Assembly: GCA_023391875.1 (NCBI GenBank)
Contig: JAEWAB010000004.1
Coordinates: 558,001 to 622,000, forward strand
From: Bacillota bacterium
GTDB lineage: Bacteria; Bacillota; Clostridia; Oscillospirales; Ruminococcaceae
Direction of reading: 5' to 3'
Length of the DNA: 64,000 nucleotides
Shown in pieces: positions 1-7,533 of this stretch (the stretch's first letter is position 1; each line of letters starts with the position of its first letter). The notes below the pieces were generated by a model, which was not told the origin of the DNA, did no database searches, and was given only the letters and a program-made list of their open reading frames with translations. The position numbers were made by a program, and so were the translations under genes.

Positions 1-1
1 G

Positions 2-346
2 GTATCGAGCTACGGTGCTGGCACCAAAACCAGCGGTGTGGTGAAGATTGTGAAGGATCTCGACATCCCGCTCGCGGGGTACGACCTGCTGATTGTAGAG
101 GATATCCTCGACAGCGGCCTGACGCTTGCCTATATATCCGAGCTGCTGCACTCGCGCAATCCCAAGAGCATTCGCATCTGCACGCTACTCGATAAGCCCG
201 AGCGCCGAAAGGCGGATGTACACGCCGATTATTTCGGCTTTGAGGTGCCCGACGAGTTTGTGGTGGGCTACGGCTTGGATTACGATGAAAAATACCGCAA
301 CCTTCCTTACGTAGGGGTATTAAAGCCGGAAGTGTATAACGCATAA
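2..346 (+). CDS. hpt: hypoxanthine phosphoribosyltransferase, C-terminal part
   Basis: The 5' end lies outside the window; about 114 residues are visible. The product salvages hypoxanthine/guanine with PRPP to give IMP/GMP in the cytoplasm. The PRPP-binding loop is seen as [11 protein letters not shown], and the C-terminal half has the family pattern ([12 protein letters not shown], then [20 protein letters not shown], the purine-contacting region). The stop at 344-346 is followed, 48 bases later, by an FtsH-related reading frame and then ftsH. An hpt-ftsH neighbourhood is well known in Firmicutes (Bacillus, Clostridium), often as tilS-hpt-ftsH, so tilS may lie just upstream; that is inference. 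Family assignment is secure despite truncation. Confidence 0.93.
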   Translation, partial: VSSYGAGTKTSGVVKIVKDLDIPLAGYDLLIVEDILDSGLTLAYISELLHSRNPKSIRICTLLDKPERRKADVHADYFGFEVPDEFVVGYGLDYDEKYRNLPYVGVLKPEVYNA

Positions 347-394
347 ATCCGTTGCTCTTAGCCTTTTTACACTTCATCTGTAGGAGTGATAAAG

Positions 395-742
395 TTGGGT
401 AACAAAAAAACGATATTAATAGTAACTGGATGTATACTGGCATCTGCCTTGCTGTTTATTGCTTCGTTTTCTTTTGCCGCTTGGCTTAACCAAAAGAACG
501 CTCCTACCTACAATGAAATTCTGCAGTACTTCTATCAAAACAAGGTTGATAAGTATGCGCTGGATTTAGGAAGAGGGAAGCTAAGCTTACAGCTTAAAGG
601 CGAGGATCAAGAGGGCAAAACGGTATCCTGTACCCTGCCGGATGTCAACCGCTTTTTAGAGGATACGATGTCTTTCGTTAGGGATCATAACATAAACTAC
701 CCGCAAGACCCGATTGAGGTTGATTACGTGGCGATAAGATAA
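395..742 (+). CDS. free-standing FtsH extracellular-domain paralog (single-pass membrane protein)
   Basis: A protein of about 115 residues with one N-terminal transmembrane helix (about residues 6-30) and a short extracellular domain. It aligns without difficulty to the first ~110 residues of FtsH encoded immediately downstream: both contain Y-EI-QYFY-NKV--Y-LDLG-G-L, then VN-FLEDTM--VR--N---P--PI--DY. It stops at the point where FtsH enters its second membrane helix, so ATPase and protease domains are absent. TTG 395 is chosen because TAGGAG precedes it by 8 bases and the same TAGGAG-N8-TTG-GGN-AAY arrangement precedes ftsH; GTG 386 overlaps the ribosome binding site. Base composition is more AT-rich than ftsH. 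It could be a duplication remnant, but it has an intact frame and ribosome binding site. A modulator of FtsH hexamers by mixed ectodomain assembly is speculation. Confidence 0.8.
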   Translation: MGNKKTILIVTGCILASALLFIASFSFAAWLNQKNAPTYNEILQYFYQNKVDKYALDLGRGKLSLQLKGEDQEGKTVSCTLPDVNRFLEDTMSFVRDHNINYPQDPIEVDYVAIR

Positions 743-797
743 AAGCCGATTCGTTTTATATCAGTAAAATTAAACATTGCAGCTAGGAGTGGTGAAT

Positions 798-2810
798 TTG
801 GGAAATAGCAAAAAGATAAAACAGATTGCCGGATATGCGCTGGTACTGGTGCTGCTACTATCCGTTATTTATGTTTTGTTTAACATGCAAGCCCCCAGAG
901 TGGAAACAAAATATTACGAGATCGTTCAGTATTTCTATGAGAATAAGGTGCAGGAGTACAGGCTGGACCTTGGCAGCGGCGCCCTTGAGATGAAGGTGGC
1001 GGGCAAAACCGATGCCATCTATTATCAGGTGCCCAACGTAAACCTCTTTTTAGAGGATACGATGGATTACGTCCGGGAGTACAACAAGGCGCACCCGGAG
1101 GCTCCGATTAAAAACGACTATAAAAAGGTTGATGAGATTCCCGGCTGGGTGTCCATCCTTCCGTCTATCCTGCTGATTGTCGTGATGATTGCCTTCTGGG
1201 TTTACATGATGCGCGGCGCGGCGGGCGGCGGCAAGATGAACAACTTTGCCAAGGCAAAGGTAAAGCATCAGTCCGACAGCAAAAAGACCACCTTTGACGA
1301 TGTGGCGGGTGCCGACGAAGAGAAGGAAGAACTCAAAGAGATTGTAGAGTTCTTAAAAAGCCCGCAGAAGTATAACGACATCGGCGCGCGCATCCCCAAG
1401 GGCGTGCTGCTGATGGGCCCTCCCGGAACCGGTAAAACCCTGATTGCCAGAGCCGTTGCGGGCGAGGCGGGCGTACCGTTCTTCTCGATCTCCGGCTCCG
1501 ACTTTGTAGAGATGTTTGTCGGCGTGGGCGCTTCGCGTGTAAGAGATCTGTTCGAGCAGGCGAAGAAGGAAGCCCCCAGCATCGTATTTATCGATGAAAT
1601 CGATGCGGTAGGCCGTCACCGCGGCGCGGGTCTCGGCGGCGGGCACGACGAGCGCGAGCAGACCTTAAACCAGTTGCTTGTGGAGATGGACGGCTTCGGC
1701 GCCAACTCCGGCGTTATCGTTATTGCCGCGACCAACCGTTACGATATCCTCGACCCGGCGCTGCTGCGCCCCGGGCGTTTTGACCGACGCATAGTGGTGA
1801 ACACCCCCGACGTAAAGGGCAGGGAAGAGATTTTAAAGGTGCATACGCGCAACAAGCCGCTGGCGCCCGACGTGAACCTTTCGGTGATTGCGAAAACCAC
1901 CGCGGGCTTTACGGGTGCCGACCTTGAAAACCTCTGCAACGAGGCGGCCTTGCTTGCCGCGCGCAGAGGCAAACGCGCCATTACCATGTTTGAGATCGAG
2001 GAGGCTACCATCAAGGTGGTGGTCGGCCCCGAGAAGCGCTCCCGCGTTATCAGCGAAAAGAGCAAGCGCATTACGGCCTACCATGAGGCGGGACATGCCA
2101 TCATCAGCTACTACTGCCCCACGCAGGACCCTGTGCATCAGGTTTCCATCATCCCGCGCGGTATGGCGGGTGGCTACACCATGAACCTGCCCACCGAGGA
2201 TAAGAGCTACATGCTCAAAAACGACATGATCGAAGAGATTATCGTGCTGCTGGGCGGCCGCGTGGCCGAAAAGCTGGTGCTCGACGATATCTCCACCGGC
2301 GCCTCCAACGACCTTGAGCGCGCCACCAAGATTGCCAAGGCGATGATTACACGCTACGGCTTCTCCGAGCGTCTCGGCCCCGTTGTATATGGCCAGCCGC
2401 AGGAGGAGATTTTCCTAGGGCGCGATTTTAATCAGTCACGCGATTTCTCCGAGACCGTTGCCGCCGAGATCGACGGCGAGATGCGCGATATCATTGATAT
2501 GGCGTATGAAAAGGCCAAGATGATCCTCTCCGAGCACATGGATAAGGTACACGAGCTGGCGAAGTACCTGCTTGCCTGTGAGAAGATCGACGGCGCCGAT
2601 TTCGAGCGCTTCATGAAGGGCGAGCTGGACGTGGACGCCGAGATTGCGAAGTTTAACACCGAGCATGCCGACGAAAAGCGCCTTGCCGACGAGCTGATGA
2701 AGAAGGCCAACGAGGCAAAGAAGGCTACCAGAAAGCCCACTGCACCGCAGGAGGAGCCTTTAAAGCCCGAAGAGCCGGCACAGGAACAGCCCCCCGTTGA
2801 CGAAGATTAA
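798..2810 (+). CDS. ftsH: ATP-dependent zinc metalloprotease FtsH
   Basis: Membrane-anchored AAA+ protease, about 670 residues, that degrades misfolded membrane proteins and regulatory proteins. Order of domains: membrane helix (~9-28), extracellular domain, second helix (~120-140), AAA module with Walker A GPPGTGKT (207-214), Walker B FIDEID (D266, E267) and arginine finger region RPGRFDR (from 324), then the protease domain with zinc site HEAGH (429-433) and third ligand D505 in GASND. The C-terminal tail is rich in Pro and Glu. All catalytic residues are present and the length is typical. TTG 798 is preferred (TAGGAG 8 bases upstream); TTG 777 and GTG 792 are in frame but badly placed. It follows its ectodomain-only paralog by 55 bases and ends at a strong terminator. 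Confidence 0.97.
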   Translation: MGNSKKIKQIAGYALVLVLLLSVIYVLFNMQAPRVETKYYEIVQYFYENKVQEYRLDLGSGALEMKVAGKTDAIYYQVPNVNLFLEDTMDYVREYNKAHPEAPIKNDYKKVDEIPGWVSILPSILLIVVMIAFWVYMMRGAAGGGKMNNFAKAKVKHQSDSKKTTFDDVAGADEEKEELKEIVEFLKSPQKYNDIGARIPKGVLLMGPPGTGKTLIARAVAGEAGVPFFSISGSDFVEMFVGVGASRVRDLFEQAKKEAPSIVFIDEIDAVGRHRGAGLGGGHDEREQTLNQLLVEMDGFGANSGVIVIAATNRYDILDPALLRPGRFDRRIVVNTPDVKGREEILKVHTRNKPLAPDVNLSVIAKTTAGFTGADLENLCNEAALLAARRGKRAITMFEIEEATIKVVVGPEKRSRVISEKSKRITAYHEAGHAIISYYCPTQDPVHQVSIIPRGMAGGYTMNLPTEDKSYMLKNDMIEEIIVLLGGRVAEKLVLDDISTGASNDLERATKIAKAMITRYGFSERLGPVVYGQPQEEIFLGRDFNQSRDFSETVAAEIDGEMRDIIDMAYEKAKMILSEHMDKVHELAKYLLACEKIDGADFERFMKGELDVDAEIAKFNTEHADEKRLADELMKKANEAKKATRKPTAPQEEPLKPEEPAQEQPPVDED

Positions 2811-2823
2811 ACTAAAAAAGCTT

Positions 2824-2862
2824 CAAGACCTGCCGGATATGCTCCGACAGGTCTTGTTTTCT
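2824..2862 (+). terminator. rho-independent terminator of ftsH
   Basis: Perfect 9-bp stem CAAGACCTG (2824-2832) with CAGGTCTTG (2848-2856), followed by TTTTC. It lies 13 bases after the ftsH stop codon. Confidence 0.85.
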
Positions 2863-2877
2863 TATACCAATCTTTTA

Positions 2878-2925
2878 TTAAAACGGTGATAACACCGTTT
2901 TAATCATGCGACGAAAAGTCGCATG
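2878..2925. repeat. two adjacent perfect hairpins
   Basis: TTAAAACGGTG (2878-2888) pairs with CACCGTTTTAA (2893-2903) across a 4-base loop; directly after it CATGCGAC (2905-2912) pairs with GTCGCATG (2918-2925) across GAAAA. The first has A/T flanks on both sides and could terminate transcription in either direction. They open a gene-free stretch made of small palindromes. Confidence 0.7.
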
Positions 2926-2941
2926 GAACCGCGAAGGATAC

Positions 2942-2966
2942 TGTAGGGGCGATTATCAATCGTCCG
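2942..2966. repeat. TGTAGGGGCGA-type palindromic repeat, copy 1
   Basis: TGTAGGGGCGA, TATCA-type centre, then TCGTCCG: an imperfect stem with a counterpart at 9846-9870 that differs at only a few positions, several of them compensating in the stem. Short dispersed palindromes beginning GTAGGGGCG are common between genes of Ruminococcaceae. Confidence 0.65.
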
Positions 2967-2995
2967 TGGTTGCCCTGCCGCTCCATGGCAACTGT

Positions 2996-3023
2996 GTATT
3001 GGCGATTCATGAATCGCCAATAC
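2996..3023. repeat. 28-bp perfect palindrome
   Basis: The left half GTATTGGCGATTCA (2996-3009) is the exact reverse complement of the right half (3010-3023). No gene flanks it within 180 bases, so a regulatory role is unlikely; it looks like part of the surrounding repeat mosaic. Confidence 0.7.
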
Positions 3024-3080
3024 GGGCTATATCTGTCAACGGGCGGGAGACACTGCCCATCTACCGCGGACTGGGATTTT

Positions 3081-3108
3081 GCGGAACGGTACAGAGGCCG
3101 TTCCCTAC
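3081..3108. repeat. inverted-pair repeat, left copy
   Basis: A GGAACGG/CCGTTCC hairpin followed by CTAC. Bases 3082-3108 match the reverse complement of 3418-3444 at 26 of 27 positions. The two copies bound about 310 bases and may mark the ends of a small non-autonomous element, though no target-site duplication was recognised. Confidence 0.65.
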
Positions 3109-3209
3109 AAATTACCGTGGACGTTGGGCAAACCATGGGGCGTCGAGGACGCCGCCCCCTATAATGAGGAGGTATGCCGCAGCATAACACGGCGGGTACA
3201 TCCCACACC

Positions 3210-3233
3210 GGGGCAGACACACGGGTCTGCCCC
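3210..3233. repeat. hairpin in repeat island
   Basis: GGGGCAGAC (3210-3218) pairs with GTCTGCCCC (3225-3233) and is followed by TACGAGC, i.e. the GTAGGGGCAGACC repeat type read on the minus strand. Confidence 0.6.
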
Positions 3234-3358
3234 TACGAGCGTCTGCCTGTCACGCCGTAGGGGCGAACCTATGTGTTTGCCCTGTTGTCAAGAAGGCGCT
3301 GCTCCCTACAATGCGGCAAAAGGGCAGTTCTAGGGTTGTAGGGGAGACCCTGCCTATT

Positions 3359-3385
3359 AACGCTTTGCGTTGTTGCAGAATGAGT
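3359..3385. repeat. 27-bp dispersed repeat, copy 1
   Basis: This segment, with an AACGC-TTT-GCGTT hairpin and the end CAGAATGAGT, is identical over 27 bases to 36989-37015, more than 33 kb away. A CCCGCC-AAA-GGCGGG hairpin (3470-3484) lies downstream, and the second copy has a closely related CCCCGCC-GAA-GGCGGGG hairpin next to it, so both carry the same modules in a different arrangement. Confidence 0.75.
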
Positions 3386-3417
3386 GTTGCACTATATCTT
3401 CACCGCCCATTCGGTAT

Positions 3418-3444
3418 GTAGGGAACGGCCTCTGTGCCGTTCCG
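3418..3444. repeat. inverted-pair repeat, right copy
   Basis: Reverse-complement copy of 3082-3108 with one mismatch; begins GTAGGGAACGG and contains its own stem GGAACGG/CCGTTCC. Confidence 0.65.
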
Positions 3445-3521
3445 TAAATTCTAATCTGCCGTTGTTGCTCCCGCCAAAGGCGGGGAAGAAGAATTAGTGT
3501 TACAATATCTTGTATATACCG

Positions 3522-3551
3522 TTTACAACAAACGGGTGAATAGTTTATAAT
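3522..3551 (+). promoter_or_regulatory. sigma-A-type promoter of the GNAT gene
   Basis: TTTACA (3522-3527), 18-base spacer, TATAAT (3546-3551). The gene starts about 50 bases further on. Confidence 0.65.
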
Positions 3552-3600
3552 ACATATAACAATTTCTTTTGCAGTTTTATATAAAAGAGCTGGTGTAAAG

Positions 3601-4071
3601 ATGGTAAGCAGGGCGGCACCGCAGGATTTAGCGGAGATTTTAAGCGTTCAAAAGCAGGCGTTTCTGCCGGTAGCGGCACAAACCAATCAATTCGATATCC
3701 CGCCGCTTAAGCAAACGCAAGAGGAAATCGAGGCGGAGTTTGGCAAGCGCGTGTTTTTAAAGTATGTACTGAGCGGGCGGATTATCGGTTCGGTGCGCGC
3801 GCATCTGGATAACGACGGCCTCTGCCAAATCGGCAAGCTGGTCGTTCTGCCCGAGTATCAGAACCAAGGCATCGGCAAGCAGCTGATGCAGAAAATTCAC
3901 GAGACATTTCCTAACTGTGCAGGCTATGAGCTTTTTACCGCTGAAGATAACGCGGTGACCGTTTCGTTTTATAAAAAGCTTGGTTACCAGCCGGTGCGCA
4001 CTAAGACGCTTGACGGCATTCCCATGGTCTTTCTGCGTAAGGAAAATAACCACGCTTCCTGTAGTTTTTAA
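3601..4071 (+). CDS. GNAT family N-acetyltransferase
   Basis: A 156-residue cytoplasmic protein with the GNAT fold. Motif A, which holds the acetyl-CoA pyrophosphate, is visible as QNQGIGKQLM (about residues 90-100), preceded by the beta-strand KLVVLPEYQ and followed by the late motif FYKKLGYQPV (about 122-131). GNAT enzymes transfer an acetyl group from acetyl-CoA to an amine; the substrate cannot be read from sequence. ATG 3601 fits the domain start, although the ribosome binding site is weak. It has its own promoter and is separated by 93 bases from the next gene. Confidence 0.85.
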   Translation: MVSRAAPQDLAEILSVQKQAFLPVAAQTNQFDIPPLKQTQEEIEAEFGKRVFLKYVLSGRIIGSVRAHLDNDGLCQIGKLVVLPEYQNQGIGKQLMQKIHETFPNCAGYELFTAEDNAVTVSFYKKLGYQPVRTKTLDGIPMVFLRKENNHASCSF

Positions 4072-4164
4072 TGCTTTCGCGCAGTCGCATGGACCCGTTT
4101 GAATCCTCGCTGCATGAAAGAAACCAAATGTGCCTTATCGGTACATCACAGAAGGGCGGACAAA

Positions 4165-4872
4165 ATGATGAGAAAAAGGCTATCCACGGTACTTTTCGGC
4201 ATACTGGTAATACTGCTTGGCATCGGGTTGCTGGGGCAGGCCATCGGTTGGTGGGACTTTGTGGGCTTTACAGGCTGGTGGACACTGTTCATCATCATCC
4301 CGGCGGTGTTTTTGATCGTTTCCTACGGCATACGCTTCTGGAACACGCTCATGCTTTGCGTGGGTGTGCTGCTGCTTTTAAAAGAGCAGGATATCATCAC
4401 GAAGGGGATGTTCTTTCCCATCATCCTTGCGGGCCTTGTGATCGCCTTGGGTATACGCATCGCGTTCGGCAGCCATTATTCAACCGTCAAGTCGGTGCCC
4501 GGGTTTACCAACACGCCGCCCACCTTCTACGGCCAGCCGGATTACTCCCCCACCTTTAACTACGACGTGGTATTCGGCAGCATCAGGGTTAAAAATGTGT
4601 GCCAAGACCTTCTCTCCGGCAAGATTTCCTCGGTTTTCGGCTCGGTGGAGGTAGACCTTTCCGAGATACGCGTAAGCCATGATATTGTCATCGAGTCAAG
4701 CGCCGCATTCGGCGGGGTAAAGATTTACGCCCCCAGAACCTGCCGCGTGAAGGTGGAAAGCTCGTCGGCCTTCGGCGGGTGCGATAACCGCGCCGCCACA
4801 CTCACCGACCAAACCCTGCCGCTTGTTACCATCAAGGTGAGCAACGCGTTCGGCGGCACCGAGGTATTATAG
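4165..4872 (+). CDS. LiaF-like membrane protein
   Basis: A 235-residue protein with three or four N-terminal hydrophobic helices (to about residue 110) and a soluble C-terminal region built of short repeated strands, each ending in a Phe-Gly element: VFGSIRV, VFGSVEVDL, AFGGVKIY, AFGGCDN, AFGGTEVL. This layout is that of LiaF/VraT-type proteins, whose C-terminal domain occurs in envelope-stress regulators of Firmicutes. In Bacillus LiaF restrains the LiaRS two-component system; no liaRS genes lie here, so the role is open. ATG 4165 is chosen because the hydrophobic segment starts directly after it; an upstream in-frame ATG at 4099 would add a polar stretch with no family support. Confidence 0.8.
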   Translation: MMRKRLSTVLFGILVILLGIGLLGQAIGWWDFVGFTGWWTLFIIIPAVFLIVSYGIRFWNTLMLCVGVLLLLKEQDIITKGMFFPIILAGLVIALGIRIAFGSHYSTVKSVPGFTNTPPTFYGQPDYSPTFNYDVVFGSIRVKNVCQDLLSGKISSVFGSVEVDLSEIRVSHDIVIESSAAFGGVKIYAPRTCRVKVESSSAFGGCDNRAATLTDQTLPLVTIKVSNAFGGTEVL

Positions 4873-4944
4873 TATTATACATAGGATGAGCGTTTGTCTC
4901 GTCTTAGTAGCGCTGAAATTAGTGCTGAAAGGCATGGTAAAGTA

Positions 4945-6927
4945 ATGTCGAAAAAAACGCAAAGCTACGACAATGAAAGTATATCCTCACTAAAGGGAGC
5001 CGACCGGGTGCGCAAGCGCCCCTCGGTGATCTTCGGTTCCGACGGGCTGGAGGGCTGCCAGCACTCCTTTTTTGAGATACTCTCAAACTCCATCGATGAG
5101 GCACGCGAGGGCTACGGCGACAAGATAATCGTTACGCGTTACCTAGACGGCTCGCTGGAGGTAGAGGATTTCGGCCGCGGTATACCCGTAGACTTTAACC
5201 AGCGCGAGCAGCGCTTTAACTGGGAGCTTGTCTTTTGCGAGCTTTACGCAGGCGGTAAATACAACACCAACGACGGCGAAAGCTACGAGTTTTCGCTCGG
5301 CTTAAACGGCCTTGGCCTCTGCGCCACGCAGTACTCCTCCGAGTATATGGACGTAGAGATCTTCCGAGACGCTTTTCAGTACAACCTTCGCTTTGAAAAG
5401 GGCGAGAACGTCGGGATGCTTAAAAAGGTAGAGACCACCCGCAAAAAGACCGGCTCAACGATCAAGTGGCGGCCGGATACCGACGTGTTTACCGACATCA
5501 GCATCCCTGTGGAGTATTTTTACGAGGTGATTAAGCGGCAGGCCGTGGTAAACGAGGGGCTGCTGTTTATACTGCGCGTAGAGACCGGCAAGGGCTTTGA
5601 AACCACCGAGTTTATCTACCAAAACGGCATCACCGACTACGTGAAGGAGCTTGCGGGGGAGGATACCCTCACCACCGTGCAGTACTGGCAGACCGAGCGC
5701 CGCGGCAGAGACCGCGAGGACAAGCCCGAGTACAAGGTAAAGCTCTCGGTGGCGCTATGCTTTTCCAACCGTGTGAAGCTCGCCGAGTATTACCACAACT
5801 CCAGCCACTTGGAGTACGGCGGCTCGCCCGAAAAGGCGGTGCGCTACGCGTTTGTGTCGCAGCTCGACAGCTACTTAAAGCAGACGGGCAAGTACCTTAA
5901 AAACGAGAGCAAAATCACCTTCGCCGACGTGGAGGACTGTCTGGTGCTCGTCTCCAGCTCCTTTTCCACCGTCACCTCCTACGAGAACCAAACCAAGAAG
6001 GCCATCACCAACAAGTTTATCTACGAGGCGATGTCCGACTTTTTAAAGCACCAGCTTGAGGTGTATTTTATCGAGAACCCCGACGAGGCCCTTAAAATCT
6101 GCGAGCAGGTGCTCATCAACAAACGCAGCCGCGAGAACGCCGAGAAAACGCGCCTCAACCTCAAAAAGAAGCTCGCGGGTACCATCGATATCGCCAACCG
6201 CGTGCAGAAGTTTGTAGACTGCCGCACCAAGGATATTACCCGCCGCGAGATCTACATCGTGGAGGGCGACTCGGCGCTTGGCGCCTGCAAGCTGGCGCGT
6301 GATTCCGAGTTTCAGGCCATCATCCCCGTGCGTGGTAAGATACTAAACTGCTTAAAGGCGGAGTACGATAAAATCTTTAAGAACGAGATTATCACCGACA
6401 TCATCAAGGTGCTCGGCTGCGGGGTGGAGGTTCACTCCAAGGCCAACAAGGAGCTTTCATCGTTTGATATTGATGGGCTGCGGTGGAATAAAATCGTTAT
6501 CTGTACCGATGCGGACGTGGACGGCTACCAGATACGCACCCTCATCCTCACCATGCTCTACCGCCTGACCCCCACGCTGATTGAAGAGGGGTATGTGTAT
6601 ATCGCGGAATCGCCGCTGTTTGAGATCACTGCCAAGGACCAAACCTATTTCGCCTACACCGAGCGGGAAAAGGCGCAGATCATCGAGCGGCTGGGGGATA
6701 AAAAGTACGCCATCCAGCGCTCCAAGGGTCTTGGCGAGAACGAGCCGGACATGATGTGGCTCACCACCATGAACCCCGAAACCCGCCGCCTGATTAAGGT
6801 GACGCCCGACCTCGCCGATAAAACCCTCGAAACCTTCGATTTGCTTTTGGGTGATAATCTTTCTGGGCGTAAGGATTATATCGCGCAGAACGGCTATCTC
6901 TACATGGACGCCGCCGATGTTTCTTAA
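4945..6927 (+). CDS. parE: type IIA DNA topoisomerase, ParE/GyrB-like subunit (divergent)
   Basis: 660 residues. ATPase/strand-passage subunit working with the ParC-like subunit encoded at 7534-9768. GHKL ATP site: E44-N48-D51 (EILSNSIDEA), DFGRGIP from residue 75, and LGLNGLGLCA from 118, which replaces the usual GGLHGVG loop. TOPRIM: EGDSALG (E440) and DADVD (522-526) for magnesium, then RSKGLGENEPDMMW near the C terminus. The late GyrB-specific insert is absent. The unusual ATP loop and other substitutions mark a divergent branch rather than the housekeeping gyrase; whether it decatenates like topoisomerase IV is inferred. ATG 4945 begins the conserved region (MSKK); an upstream in-frame TTG at 4894 lacks support. 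Confidence 0.88.
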   Translation: MSKKTQSYDNESISSLKGADRVRKRPSVIFGSDGLEGCQHSFFEILSNSIDEAREGYGDKIIVTRYLDGSLEVEDFGRGIPVDFNQREQRFNWELVFCELYAGGKYNTNDGESYEFSLGLNGLGLCATQYSSEYMDVEIFRDAFQYNLRFEKGENVGMLKKVETTRKKTGSTIKWRPDTDVFTDISIPVEYFYEVIKRQAVVNEGLLFILRVETGKGFETTEFIYQNGITDYVKELAGEDTLTTVQYWQTERRGRDREDKPEYKVKLSVALCFSNRVKLAEYYHNSSHLEYGGSPEKAVRYAFVSQLDSYLKQTGKYLKNESKITFADVEDCLVLVSSSFSTVTSYENQTKKAITNKFIYEAMSDFLKHQLEVYFIENPDEALKICEQVLINKRSRENAEKTRLNLKKKLAGTIDIANRVQKFVDCRTKDITRREIYIVEGDSALGACKLARDSEFQAIIPVRGKILNCLKAEYDKIFKNEIITDIIKVLGCGVEVHSKANKELSSFDIDGLRWNKIVICTDADVDGYQIRTLILTMLYRLTPTLIEEGYVYIAESPLFEITAKDQTYFAYTEREKAQIIERLGDKKYAIQRSKGLGENEPDMMWLTTMNPETRRLIKVTPDLADKTLETFDLLLGDNLSGRKDYIAQNGYLYMDAADVS

Positions 6928-6957
6928 GGTGCATCAACTGACAGAAGGCGGTGTGGG

Positions 6958-7491
6958 ATGAAGGCGTTTACCACAGCTGTATGGTTGCTGCCCATCGTGT
7001 TTATGCTGCACGATTTTGAAGAGATTTTATTGATGAAGCCGTGGCTGCACAAAAACGGTGACGTGTTAAAAAAGAGATTCCCGCGCTTTGCGCCGATGAT
7101 TGCGCACCAACAGGGCCTTTCCACAGCCGCGTTTGCGCTGGCTGTGGCGGAAGAGTTTATTATCATCAGCGCAGTGACGGCCTTAGCCTATATGTTTAGC
7201 AGCTATGCGGCATGGTTTGCCGTTTTGATGGCGTTTGCCCTGCATCTTATCATGCATATCGGGCAAAGCCTTATGATAAAAGGGTATGTACCGGCTGTGG
7301 CTACCGCATTACCTGCTATGGCCTATTGCGGCTGGGCGCTTTGGCTGGCGGCAGGGCAGGGGCTGTTTACCATCGGGCAGGGTATTTTGCTTACCTTGCT
7401 TGGTACCGCGGCAATCGTTATAAACTTATGGCTTGCGTTAAAGCTGGCCGCATGGTTTGACCGGCGTATTAACCGTACGGATAAAATATAA
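6958..7491 (+). CDS. HXXEE domain membrane protein
   Basis: A 177-residue integral membrane protein with about five hydrophobic helices. The family signature is seen at residues 18-22 as HDFEE, inside or next to the first helix; a second acidic/His pattern follows as AVAEEF (about 63-68) and LHLIMHIGQ (about 93-101). The HXXEE family (PF13787) has no established biochemical function; conserved His/Glu in helices suggests metal or small-molecule binding, which is inference. It sits between the ParE-like gene (30-base gap) and the ParC-like gene (42-base gap) on the same strand, so it is probably cotranscribed with the topoisomerase, an odd partnership. Confidence 0.82.
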   Translation: MKAFTTAVWLLPIVFMLHDFEEILLMKPWLHKNGDVLKKRFPRFAPMIAHQQGLSTAAFALAVAEEFIIISAVTALAYMFSSYAAWFAVLMAFALHLIMHIGQSLMIKGYVPAVATALPAMAYCGWALWLAAGQGLFTIGQGILLTLLGTAAIVINLWLALKLAAWFDRRINRTDKI

Positions 7492-7533
7492 TTAACGACC
7501 CTTCTGGGTTTATGGAGTTTGGGTGAAAGAATA

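Larger units (their letters stand above)
2866..3521. other. gene-free repeat island
   Basis: No reading frame here has a credible ribosome binding site or a recognisable protein. The stretch is a mosaic of short hairpins of the GTAGGGGCG, GTAGGGAACGG and CCGCCAAAGGCGG types (individual copies listed separately). It separates the ftsH terminator from the promoter of the acetyltransferase gene. Confidence 0.75.

Noticed and set aside
2906..3333. Several short plus- and minus-strand reading frames in the repeat island
   Set aside because: They run through palindromic repeats, have no suitable ribosome binding site, and encode sequences with no protein-like pattern.
2878..3500. CRISPR array
   Set aside because: The repeats are of different sequence, irregularly spaced and partly inverted; no cas genes are present.
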